Below, piece after piece: positions 17,631 through 25,031 of a stretch of DNA of 64,000 nt. The stretch lies in the NCBI GenBank assembly GCA_002070215.1, contig MWCV01000001.1:102350-166349 (forward strand). Reading direction: 5' to 3'. Position numbers and translations under genes: made by a program. The notes below the pieces were generated by a model, which did not search any database, was not told the DNA's origin, and saw nothing but the letters and a program-made list of their open reading frames with translations. The stretch is from Chloroflexi bacterium ADurb.Bin180. Its GTDB lineage: Bacteria > Chloroflexota > Anaerolineae > UBA2200. Each line of letters begins with the position of its first letter. The first letter of the stretch is position 1.

Positions 17631-19091
17631 ATGAAACAGTCTTCACCATCGAGCGGGGCCACACCGAAAGCCCCGCTCGATTTATTGGCAAATGCCCCCT
17701 CGTTGCTGCTCCACTTGCTCCTCCTGGTTGTGATCATCACCGGCGGCCTGTGTCTGGACAGCCTGTTCCGGGTTTTGTCTTCCTCGGTGCGAGACTGGCG
17801 TGCATTGTGGAGCGAACTGCTGGTTGCATCAGCTTTGACTGGAGTGCTTGGCTCTTACCTGTGGCGCATGCAGCGGACAATACTGGCTGATCGGAGACGC
17901 GTTGTACTGCTGGCGGCGATTGTCATCGCAGCAGGACTGGCAACCAAGCTCATTGTGCCAGGGCACGTACTCACCCCGTACCTCTTTCCCATGGCGGCGG
18001 CAACCATGCTGGTTGCTGTTCTCTTGGATGTCCAGCTGGCGGTGGTCGTCGGAATCATACTGAGCCTGTTGGTGGGCTTTGTCGGTGGCAAGTCTCTGGA
18101 CCTGACGGTCTACACACTGGTGGGCAGTGTCGTCGGGGCGCTTGCTGTATCGCCAACAGGAGGATTGAGCGCCTTTGGCTGGGCAGCTCTGGCGGTGGGC
18201 GTGGTGAATTCGGTCGTGGCCGTCAGCTTCCGCCTCCTGGGGGTTGGTTCTGACGTCGTGGGGTTGCTAGAGCTGGTTGGCGCAAGTCTGGCGAACGGGG
18301 TGCTATCCGTGAGTCTGGCGTTCACTACCTTCTTCTGGTTGGGAACGCTCCTGGGAATCGCCACGCCGGTACAGTTGGTCGAGTTGGCAAGGCCCACCCA
18401 TCCTCTGGCCAAGCGGTTGCTGCTTGAGGCGCCGGGCACGTATCATCATAGCTTGATGGTTGGCAACCTGGGCGAGAGAGCGGCCGAGTTGATTGGCGCG
18501 GATCCGCTGGTGGTTCGGGTAGCTGCGCTGCATCATGATGTAGGCAAGTGTCTGCGCCCGTACTTTTTTGTGGAGAACCAGACAGCCGGCGAGAACTATC
18601 ATGAACAGTTGGATGCCAAAACAAGCGCTCAGATTATTATCAGCCATGTGCAGGACAGCCTGGAGCTAGCACGCAAGCATCGTTTCCCGACTGCTGTGCT
18701 GGATGTGATCGCGCAACATCACGGTACTACCAGGGTTGGCTTTGGCCATTTCTACCAGCAGGCAGTGAAAGAAAGCAACGGCCAGGTGAGCGAGGTGGAC
18801 TTTTGCTACCCGGGGCCACGCCCGCGCAGCAAAGAGGCCGCCGTGGTAATGCTGGCTGATGGGGTGGAGGCAGCCGTTCGGGCCAGCGGGGCGACTTCGG
18901 CGGCGGAGATAGAGCGGGTAGTGCGAAAACTTACCAACGATCGGCTGATCAGCGGTGAGTTGGATGACTGCGATTTGACATTGCGCGAGCTGGGGATTAT
19001 CGGCAATGCCTTTGTTCAGGTACTACAGGGATTTGCTCACACGCGCATTCAGTACCCGGAAAAAGATAGTGTTGAGAGATCAGGTGCCTAG
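17631..19091 (+). CDS. PgpH-like 7TM HD-domain phosphohydrolase without the extracellular domain
   Basis: A 486-residue membrane protein. About seven hydrophobic segments occupy residues 22-260. The cytosolic HD domain follows: TYHHSLMVGNL, ALHHDVGK (the HD pair), a later QHHGT and an MLADGVEAA Asp, a complete metal-binding set. It matches the 7TMR-HD proteins (YqfF/PgpH), which hydrolyse c-di-AMP in Listeria and Bacillus, but it lacks the roughly 250-residue extracellular 7TMR-HDED region. ybeY follows directly, the usual neighbour of yqfF. No good ribosome site precedes the ATG, and the first codons contain a strong hairpin. Confidence 0.82.
   Translation: MKQSSPSSGATPKAPLDLLANAPSLLLHLLLLVVIITGGLCLDSLFRVLSSSVRDWRALWSELLVASALTGVLGSYLWRMQRTILADRRRVVLLAAIVIAAGLATKLIVPGHVLTPYLFPMAAATMLVAVLLDVQLAVVVGIILSLLVGFVGGKSLDLTVYTLVGSVVGALAVSPTGGLSAFGWAALAVGVVNSVVAVSFRLLGVGSDVVGLLELVGASLANGVLSVSLAFTTFFWLGTLLGIATPVQLVELARPTHPLAKRLLLEAPGTYHHSLMVGNLGERAAELIGADPLVVRVAALHHDVGKCLRPYFFVENQTAGENYHEQLDAKTSAQIIISHVQDSLELARKHRFPTAVLDVIAQHHGTTRVGFGHFYQQAVKESNGQVSEVDFCYPGPRPRSKEAAVVMLADGVEAAVRASGATSAAEIERVVRKLTNDRLISGELDDCDLTLRELGIIGNAFVQVLQGFAHTRIQYPEKDSVERSGA
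17648..17681 (+). repeat. Perfect 12-bp inverted repeat in the first codons of the HD-domain gene
   Basis: ATCGAGCGGGGC at 17648-17659 and its exact reverse complement at 17670-17681, loop of 10 bases, followed by TTTATT. It starts 17 bases after the ATG at 17631. It could end rpsU transcripts or block translation of the downstream gene. Confidence 0.7.
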
Positions 19092-19112
19092 TTGAGGAAA
19101 GACAGAGTCCGA

Positions 19113-19571
19113 GTGAATCTCAGCACGCGTATTGAACGTGGATTGCCGCAGCCACCGCAGCGCCGCTGGCTGGAGAAAGCGGTGCGGGCCGCGCTAAAGA
19201 GCAGCAAGGTAGAGGGAGTGGTCGGCCTCACGGTAGTGATCACCAGTGACGCCCGAATTCGGGAACTGAATCGGTCCTATCGCGGTATCGATGCACCAAC
19301 GGACGTGCTGTCGTTTGGCAGCGCGGCTGGTGAGGCGCGGCTACCGGGCGCCGATGACTCCTACCTGGGCGATGTGGTCATCTCTTACGCTCGTGCCAGT
19401 GAACAGGCTGCTGCGTTTGGACACAGCGTGGAGGAAGAGATCGCGCTGCTGGTCGTTCACGGTGTCCTGCATCTGCTGGGTCATGACCATGAGCAAGCGG
19501 ACGACAGGCAGCGCATGTGGAGTGTTCAGGATCAGGCGCTGGAGATGCTTGGCATTCAGTGGCGTCCGTAG
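19113..19571 (+). CDS. ybeY: Endoribonuclease YbeY (rRNA maturation factor)
   Basis: About 152 residues from GTG 19113; a TTG at 19092, right after the previous stop, would add 7 residues. The metal site HGVLHLLGHDHE (H-x3-H-x5-H) is intact, and NRSYRGIDAPTDVLSF is the conserved central stretch. YbeY is a zinc-dependent single-strand RNase needed for 16S rRNA 3'-end maturation and 70S quality control. It is the last gene of the rpsU-HD-ybeY unit and is followed by a strong terminator. Confidence 0.95.
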   Translation: MNLSTRIERGLPQPPQRRWLEKAVRAALKSSKVEGVVGLTVVITSDARIRELNRSYRGIDAPTDVLSFGSAAGEARLPGADDSYLGDVVISYARASEQAAAFGHSVEEEIALLVVHGVLHLLGHDHEQADDRQRMWSVQDQALEMLGIQWRP

Positions 19572-19588
19572 CTCGGCCATAGAAAACA

Positions 19589-19619
19589 AGAGCCCCCGGT
19601 TGTGTGCCGGGGGCTCTTT
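19589..19619. terminator. Bidirectional terminator between ybeY and the PA14 protein gene
   Basis: AAGAGCCCCCGG and CCGGGGGCTCTT form a 12-bp stem with an 8-base loop, with a T tract on the plus side and an A tract at its 5' end, so it can serve both convergent genes. Confidence 0.9.
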
Positions 19620-19632
19620 CTATGGAGCAGGG

Positions 19633-21621
19633 TTAGAACTTTTGCCAGGTGTTGTTGTCGTAGTACAACACAAAGGTGCCGCTGGTGCTGGTCCAGAACA
19701 TGAGGCCTCCTGTGTAAGCCTGCCAGGACATCGAAAGGCCTCTCTCTTCATGGGTGGCCCAGCTAAGCCGGTCGCGAACGAGAATGCCGGGCTGCACGTA
19801 CTGCTCACGCCAGACTTTGCCAAAGCCGCGCTTGGGCTGGAAGAAGCCAGCAGGAGGTATGATGCTGACATCCCACTCAGTCTGGCCCTCTGTCCAGCTA
19901 TCCACAAAGCTCTGCCACTTGCCGTCATTGTAGAGGGTGTAAATCAGGCCCAGATCCTGGCGCCAGAACATATAGCCGTTGAGGCAGGCCTGCTCGGCAC
20001 TCCAGGCGCTCTTCTCAACCTCCACCGGACAGCCGAGCCTGGTGCGGAGACTGGCGTTGCTTGACCAGAGATTGCCAAAGCCAAGCACCGGAGTGATTGC
20101 GCAGGTGGGCAGCGTCGGTGTGGGGACAGGAGTTGGCGGTACTGCTGTGGGCGGCGGAGTCGTAGGTGTGGGCGGGACAGTGGTCGACGTTGGTTTGGCC
20201 GTCGGAACCGCCGTCGGCGCTGCGGTTGGCACCATAGTCGGTGCAGGGGTTGCGCCGCCCTTGAGGACCCACTTGACGGCATCGAACCCGAGTTTGCGCG
20301 ATGCGTATGCCTCGCCGGTGACATCGCTCAAATAGACATATCCACCAGAGCCGGCAGGGAAGAAATAGGTACCCAGAGAGACCCACTTGTCAAAGTACAG
20401 AGACTGGTCGATGGTCTTGAAACTGTCCACGCCGTTGTGACGGATCTGGTACCTGGCACTTTTGGTGTCAGCATGGCTCTTGGGTACAAAGACCAGCACC
20501 TCATAGTTGCCACTCTGAGGCAGGTTCGGTACCCACTTGGCATAGTTGTACACCATGCTGTCGCTGCTATAAGTCCAGAAGGTGTGTGACAGGTAACCCA
20601 CTGCTTGCTCGTACCAACTACTGACAGGGCCACCCTTCTGGAAGCCGCTACTCTTGTCATCGACGATGACCTCAGAGGATGCTGCCGCAGTGGGTGCGGG
20701 AGAAGGCGTCACGGAGCCCCCGGGGCTGGTCTGGCCGGCGCCGGCCCACGAGAAGGACACAGAAGCAGTGCCCGTTCCTTCATAGTACTCGACGATGATG
20801 GCGTGCGCACCCTGCGTGACCTGCTTGGCTACCGAATAAGTCGTGACCGACTGATCGTGCCACTGGTCAATGAGTGTCGCCCCATCGAAGAATACCCTGA
20901 TGCCATCATCGACGGTTGCCGTGAAGGTGTATGTACCAGCGGTGTTGAAACCAAATGTGCCCGACCAGCGGACGGAGAAATTGTCCGCACCGACACCTGG
21001 AGCAGGAGCTGAGGTACCCCAGTTGTTGTTGATGGTGCTCTCGTCGCGAATAAGCACCGGGGGAGCTACGAGCCAGGGGTTGTTGTAGTACTCAGCCCGC
21101 CAGGCAGTGGTAGTCGTTGCCTCGGACAGGCGATCCCACCATACCATGGCCACGGCGTTGCCGATGTGGTCATAGTACTCGACACGGACGCTGCGCACGC
21201 CGGTGGCGACGTTGGCGATCTTCTCAGTGAGTGTGGCGGGCTGGTTGACCCAATGGTCAATGATCAGATTGCCATCGACCCAGACGCGCACGCCGTCGTC
21301 CGTATAGGCCTTGAAGGAGTAGGAGCCGCCTTCAAAGAACATATTGGCCGTCCAGCGGACTGAGAAGTAGTCGTTCTGAACACCATCGTCTGGCTTGTCA
21401 TTCTTCCAGTCGAAATTGATGGCGGCATCGTCGCGAACGCGAGCGGGGGTGCCGGCGAGATTGATGTTGTTGAAGAATTCGGCATGCCAGGGGCGGGCAT
21501 CGTCGGCCTTGGGATGAACGGGTGGAACGATGGCCAGCAGGGCCAGAACGAGCAGAACGGTTGCACCAAGACGGCAAAAGGTCCAGTTTCTTCTCGCAGA
21601 CATCTTGCCTCCTCCCTTCAA
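19633..21621 (-). CDS. Secreted surface protein with two PA14 domains, a golvesin-like domain and paired LGxP modules
   Basis: A 662-residue exported protein. A signal peptide (about 1-38) is followed by two PA14 beta-barrels (about 43-150 and 155-290, each with a DDGVRVWVDG or DDGIRVFFDG turn) that usually bind carbohydrate. Next comes a golvesin C-terminal-like beta domain (about 320-455), a Pro/Thr/Val linker, and two C-terminal repeats of about 70 residues (G-F/L-G-x-V/L-W, R-x-R-L-G, then a GGYMFW-like turn and a Trp-rich end). The same last module is found in the lipoprotein at 24189. It probably coats the cell and binds glycans; no catalytic site is seen. Confidence 0.8.
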   Translation of the reverse strand: MKGGGKMSARRNWTFCRLGATVLLVLALLAIVPPVHPKADDARPWHAEFFNNINLAGTPARVRDDAAINFDWKNDKPDDGVQNDYFSVRWTANMFFEGGSYSFKAYTDDGVRVWVDGNLIIDHWVNQPATLTEKIANVATGVRSVRVEYYDHIGNAVAMVWWDRLSEATTTTAWRAEYYNNPWLVAPPVLIRDESTINNNWGTSAPAPGVGADNFSVRWSGTFGFNTAGTYTFTATVDDGIRVFFDGATLIDQWHDQSVTTYSVAKQVTQGAHAIIVEYYEGTGTASVSFSWAGAGQTSPGGSVTPSPAPTAAASSEVIVDDKSSGFQKGGPVSSWYEQAVGYLSHTFWTYSSDSMVYNYAKWVPNLPQSGNYEVLVFVPKSHADTKSARYQIRHNGVDSFKTIDQSLYFDKWVSLGTYFFPAGSGGYVYLSDVTGEAYASRKLGFDAVKWVLKGGATPAPTMVPTAAPTAVPTAKPTSTTVPPTPTTPPPTAVPPTPVPTPTLPTCAITPVLGFGNLWSSNASLRTRLGCPVEVEKSAWSAEQACLNGYMFWRQDLGLIYTLYNDGKWQSFVDSWTEGQTEWDVSIIPPAGFFQPKRGFGKVWREQYVQPGILVRDRLSWATHEERGLSMSWQAYTGGLMFWTSTSGTFVLYYDNNTWQKF

Positions 21622-21704
21622 ATCGTGGGCTGATTAGCTTTCATTATAGCATATTTATGTCCATTTTGCAATTGCTACTGTATGACGTTTCGGATGCCTC
21701 CCAC

Positions 21705-21733
21705 TTGACACAGAACAAATGTTCGTGTATAGT
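21705..21733 (+). promoter_or_regulatory. lexA promoter containing an SOS box
   Basis: Consensus TTGACA (21705-21710), a 17-base spacer, TATAGT (21728-21733). Inside the spacer lies GAACAAATGTTC (21713-21724), a perfect GAAC-N4-GTTC palindrome, the LexA operator of Gram-positive-type SOS systems. A bound repressor would block RNA polymerase directly, so lexA should be autoregulated. Confidence 0.9.
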
Positions 21734-21764
21734 AGAGGCATCAGAGTGCCCGAGGAGGATGATC

Positions 21765-22415
21765 ATGGACCTCTCGCCCAAACAGCAGAAGATACTGGAT
21801 TGCATCCGCGAGTCGATTCAGGAGAAGGGACGTCCGCCGACCATCCGCGAAATCGGCGATGTCGTCAAGATCTCTTCTACCTCCGTGGTGAACTATAACC
21901 TCAACATCCTCCAGGAGAAGGGATTCATCCAACGAGACCGGGATGTATCTCGGGGCGTCAAGCTGGTCGAGCCGGTCTCCCTTGCCCCGACAGAGTCTGC
22001 GGCGTCGGAGATTATTCGTGTGCCCCTGATCGGAAGAATCGTGGCGGGCGAACCAGTACCGATTCCGGAGACTCTGGCAGCGCTCAGCGTGGAAGATACG
22101 ATCGCGCTCACGCGAGACATCGTGGAGGAGAACGGACCGATGTATGCCCTTGAGGTAAAGGGCGATTCGATGATTGATGCCCTGATCCACGACGGTGACA
22201 TCGTGATCATGAAACGGCAATCGGATGTGAACAATGGCGACCTGGTGGCGGCCTGGTTGAAGAATGAGAAGGAGACCACCCTGAAGCGGTTCTACCGGGA
22301 GAGCAGCGACCTGGTGCGTCTGCAGCCGGCAAACCCAACCATCCAGCCGATATACGTCCACGCGTCCAACCTCGACATTCAGGGCAAGGTCATCGCAATC
22401 GTGCGTCAGCTCTAG
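21765..22415 (+). CDS. lexA: SOS repressor LexA
   Basis: A 216-residue protein. The N-terminal winged helix starts LSPKQQKILDCIRE, with PPTIREIG and SSTSVVNYNL as recognition elements. The C-terminal peptidase domain has the Ala-Gly cleavage site in RIVAGEPVP, the nucleophile Ser in GDSMID and the Lys in the TTLKRF segment. RecA filaments trigger self-cleavage. The ATG at 21765 lies 6 bases after GAGGAGG; the ATG at 21759 is too close to it. An operator overlaps its own promoter. Confidence 0.97.
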   Translation: MDLSPKQQKILDCIRESIQEKGRPPTIREIGDVVKISSTSVVNYNLNILQEKGFIQRDRDVSRGVKLVEPVSLAPTESAASEIIRVPLIGRIVAGEPVPIPETLAALSVEDTIALTRDIVEENGPMYALEVKGDSMIDALIHDGDIVIMKRQSDVNNGDLVAAWLKNEKETTLKRFYRESSDLVRLQPANPTIQPIYVHASNLDIQGKVIAIVRQL

Positions 22416-22420
22416 GTCCG

Positions 22421-22463
22421 GAGCCTCGCTCCGCAACAGGGGTCGCAGCGAGGCTCTGCTTTT
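22421..22463 (+). terminator. Terminator of lexA
   Basis: GAGCCTCGCT (22421-22430) and AGCGAGGCTC (22447-22456) form a 10-bp stem with a 16-base loop, followed by TGCTTTTG. Confidence 0.75.
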
Positions 22464-22528
22464 GCCTCAGAAGCAGAACATACGTGCTATTTCTGTTGCC
22501 AGACTGGCGTTACTTGGCTGGAGGCAAA

Positions 22529-22756
22529 ATGAAGACTGGCTTGCTGTGGTACGATGGAAACCCGAAGGTGCCATTCGCAAGCAAGGTGGTGCGAGCGGCG
22601 CGGCGCTATCGAGAACGATTCGGCCGACAGCCCAGTGTGTGCTACGTGCACCCGAGCATGCTGGCTGATATTTCACCACCGATTGCTGACGTGCAGATTC
22701 TGCCCTCAAACAGGGTGCAGCGGAACTGCTTCTGGGTGGGTATCAAAGAGCTTTAG
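22529..22756 (+). CDS. Small conserved-looking protein of unknown function
   Basis: A 75-residue protein starting at ATG 22529 behind a GGAGG site seven bases away. It has a basic helix (VVRAARRYRERFG) followed by PSVCYVHPSML and a short C-terminal beta-rich end with two more hydrophobic strands. No membrane segment or known domain is visible. The coding signal (good ribosome site, own stop just meeting the convergent response regulator stop) supports a real gene. No function can be proposed. Confidence 0.6.
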   Translation: MKTGLLWYDGNPKVPFASKVVRAARRYRERFGRQPSVCYVHPSMLADISPPIADVQILPSNRVQRNCFWVGIKEL

Positions 22757-23430
22757 GAAGACGTGTCAAAGCGATAGCCCACGCCGCGCACCGTACGCAA
22801 GAGCTCGGGCTGGTGCGGAATGGCCTCGATCTTGCTGCGCAGCCAGCATATATGAACGTGAAGCGTGCGGATGTCTCCGTCGTACTCGGTGTTCCACACC
22901 TCGCGCAGGATGAGCTTGTGAGTCAGCACCTGACGCGGCCTGGTCATGAAGAGCCGCAACAGGAGGAACTCCTTGGGAGTGAGGCGGTAGTGCCTCTCTC
23001 CGTTGGTGAGCAGACGGGTTTTGGCGTCCAGCACCAGTTGGCCCCTGCGAAGCACGCGGAGGGCGCGCACCCGTGCGGGCCTGGCCTGCTTGAGCGATGT
23101 CTCGGCAGTGGCCAGCAGAGCGACAAAGTCCACCGGCTTGGGCAGACATTCTGTACCTTCGGTTGTTTCGAGAGAAGTTGAAGAGTCGACCAGCATGATC
23201 AGGGGGCAACTCTGCGTGCTACGCACATGCTGGCAAAGGGTACGGGCCAGGTCTGGGTCCTCAGGCGCGTCCAGCAAGACCAGGCTAGGGTGACGCCTCT
23301 GGGTGTCTAGGAGAGCTTGCTGGCAGTCCAGCACCACGACGGTGTAGCCCTTCTGGGGCAGGCTGCGTCTGAGCAGGCCTGCGATAGTATCCCCATCCTC
23401 AATGATCAGGATCTCTTTCGGCACCCGCAA
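22753..23430 (-). CDS. Orphan OmpR/PhoB-family response regulator
   Basis: A 225-residue protein. The receiver (residues 1-125) has the acidic pocket in IIEDGD, the phospho-acceptor Asp in LVLLDAPED and the conserved Lys in LPKPVD, so it looks functional. The C-terminal winged helix (about 130-222) has LTPKEFLLL, REVWN, and TVRGVGYRF, as in PhoB. No histidine kinase gene is adjacent. Its stop overlaps the stop of the small convergent gene by four bases. The target genes are not evident. Confidence 0.92.
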   Translation of the reverse strand: MRVPKEILIIEDGDTIAGLLRRSLPQKGYTVVVLDCQQALLDTQRRHPSLVLLDAPEDPDLARTLCQHVRSTQSCPLIMLVDSSTSLETTEGTECLPKPVDFVALLATAETSLKQARPARVRALRVLRRGQLVLDAKTRLLTNGERHYRLTPKEFLLLRLFMTRPRQVLTHKLILREVWNTEYDGDIRTLHVHICWLRSKIEAIPHQPELLRTVRGVGYRFDTSS

Positions 23431-23557
23431 CTACCTCCAGTACGATGCGGTAGAGTGCCGGCCGCACGGGGAGGAAAAGGTATGTAGTCGGCCGAGCTCT
23501 TGCGGGGCGATTATACGTTGGACAGGCACAGTCCGGCAAGTCGCGTGGCAACTCGAG

Positions 23558-23586
23558 TTGACGCACTCGGAGATTGGGTATATGAT
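23558..23586 (+). promoter_or_regulatory. Promoter of the FtsB/DivIC-like gene
   Basis: TTGACG (23558-23563), a 17-base spacer, TATGAT (23581-23586), about 60 bases before the GTG start at 23647. Confidence 0.6.
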
Positions 23587-23646
23587 GTTTGTACTGGCCG
23601 AGGCAGTCTGTCGCGGAAACAACGGCAGCCTGAACGAGGTTCAAGC

Positions 23647-24060
23647 GTGAAGAAAGAGACCCGTCTTCCCATTTCGCCAAGTGATATGATGGCGGTTGTG
23701 GCGTCGACCGCGTTGTTTATCTTTGCGCTAGCTTTCAGCGGCAAGTTGCTGGAAGGGTATCGGTTACGCCAGCACGATGCAATGCTGTCGGCTGAGATTC
23801 ACGCCTTGCAAGAACAAAAGCACGCGCTCGAGGCGCGGCTTGAAGAGGTCAAGACCCCCGCTTACATAGAACGGGTGGCTCGAGAGCAATATCACTGGGT
23901 GAAGGCAGGAGAAAGCCTGGTAGTCACGGTCTTTCATGAGTTGCCTGTTGCTCCCGCTGCTGCTGGTGCTGGCTCGAGTGGCTCCACGCCTGGCACCGTG
24001 CAAAATCAGACGGGCCCGTACTGGGCAGCCTGGTGGGAGCTTCTTGTAGGCAGAGAATAG
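23647..24060 (+). CDS. FtsB/DivIC-type septum formation protein
   Basis: A 137-residue protein starting at GTG 23647. One transmembrane segment (residues about 16-36) is followed by a leucine-zipper-like coiled coil (about 40-75) and the family pattern PAYIERVAREQYHWVKAGESLVV, the hallmark of DivIC/FtsB proteins. These bitopic proteins form part of the FtsL-FtsB-FtsQ divisome complex. The Ala/Ser/Gly-rich C-terminal tail of about 45 residues is longer than usual and lies outside the membrane. It is a short stand-alone gene with its own promoter. Confidence 0.85.
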   Translation: MKKETRLPISPSDMMAVVASTALFIFALAFSGKLLEGYRLRQHDAMLSAEIHALQEQKHALEARLEEVKTPAYIERVAREQYHWVKAGESLVVTVFHELPVAPAAAGAGSSGSTPGTVQNQTGPYWAAWWELLVGRE

Positions 24061-24188
24061 CTTCGCCAGACCGGTTGTGTTAGCCCCCTTGCGTTTGTGG
24101 TGTTCCTCTCGACAGGGCGATGGGCCAGCCGCTACCATTCCTGTGGCTTGTATCGCACCGGTCAAACACGGTCAACACTGAGGAGATC

Positions 24189-24950
24189 GTGAAATCGGTC
24201 TTGCATTCGCCGGTCTGCATCTGCGTTGGTCTGGTGCTGGTCTGTCTGGGTATGACGGCCTGCGCCGCGCTGCGATTCCCCGGACTGACTCCTGCACCGA
24301 CTTCTCAGGCGGGCGGTGGACCACTTCTTACCCCAACAGTGGCGTCTGCACTTCTCACGCCCATACCTTCTGCAACGCCACTGCCCACGCCTGATCCAGC
24401 ACTTCCTGCTCCGACACCTACCTTTGGCCTTCCGTTGCCTGAACCTACCTGCAAGTCAGCGCCCAAGTGGGGGTTGGGAGATGTCTGGCAGAATGAAGGT
24501 GTCAGGGCTCGTCTGGGCTGCCCGGTTTCAGAACAGGAGGCGGTTCGGGGCGAAGAAGTGCACTTTGAGCACGGCATGATGCTTGCACGGCCAGAGGCTG
24601 GGCTGATCTACGTGCTTCTCGAGCGGCGGGAAGCGCTGGGTTGGGGGGCGTACGTTGACACTTTTGGCCAGGCCGATGCGGACTCGATGCCAGAGCTCGT
24701 CCCTCCCGGAACGAGAGAGGGACAATTGCCCTTGCTGCAACCCACGGGCCGCTGTGGAAAACTGTGGCGGGAGAACAGTTGGCTGAGAGAACACCTGGGC
24801 TGGGCTCTGGGCCTTTATCCAGATTCGCAAACTGAAGTAGTCGTGCCCTTTGCCGGGGCGGTGCAGGATTTCGAGGGCGGGGTGTTGCTCTGGAACGGGA
24901 ATGTGTGCTTTGTGCTGCGGATCGATGACATGTCGTGGGACATGTACTAG
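24189..24950 (+). CDS. Putative lipoprotein with C-terminal LGxP-type modules
   Basis: A 253-residue protein starting at GTG 24189 with an AGGAG site. The signal peptide ends in GMTAC, a plausible lipobox, so the mature protein should be lipid-anchored. A Pro/Thr/Ala linker (about 35-75) follows, then two repeats with the pattern W-G-L-G-D-V-W, R-A-R-L-G-C-P, FEHGMM and GKLWREN, LREHLGW, FEGGVLLW. These match the last two modules of the PA14 protein at 19633. The fold recalls LGFP repeats of cell-wall proteins. The function is unknown. Confidence 0.72.
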   Translation: MKSVLHSPVCICVGLVLVCLGMTACAALRFPGLTPAPTSQAGGGPLLTPTVASALLTPIPSATPLPTPDPALPAPTPTFGLPLPEPTCKSAPKWGLGDVWQNEGVRARLGCPVSEQEAVRGEEVHFEHGMMLARPEAGLIYVLLERREALGWGAYVDTFGQADADSMPELVPPGTREGQLPLLQPTGRCGKLWRENSWLREHLGWALGLYPDSQTEVVVPFAGAVQDFEGGVLLWNGNVCFVLRIDDMSWDMY

Positions 24951-25031
24951 GAGATAGACCCACTGTCGGCGCGGGATGCGGTCAGGAGCTCGGTTGGCAA
25001 ACCAGCGGTTTCAGAGTCCAGCAGTCGTCTG

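Noticed and set aside
24300..24430. Low-complexity stretch, and similar ones at 11640-11800, 20110-20240, 31630-31760 and 36640-36840, as DNA repeats
   Set aside because: They encode Thr/Pro/Ala/Val protein linkers and the units vary, so they are not tandem DNA repeats.
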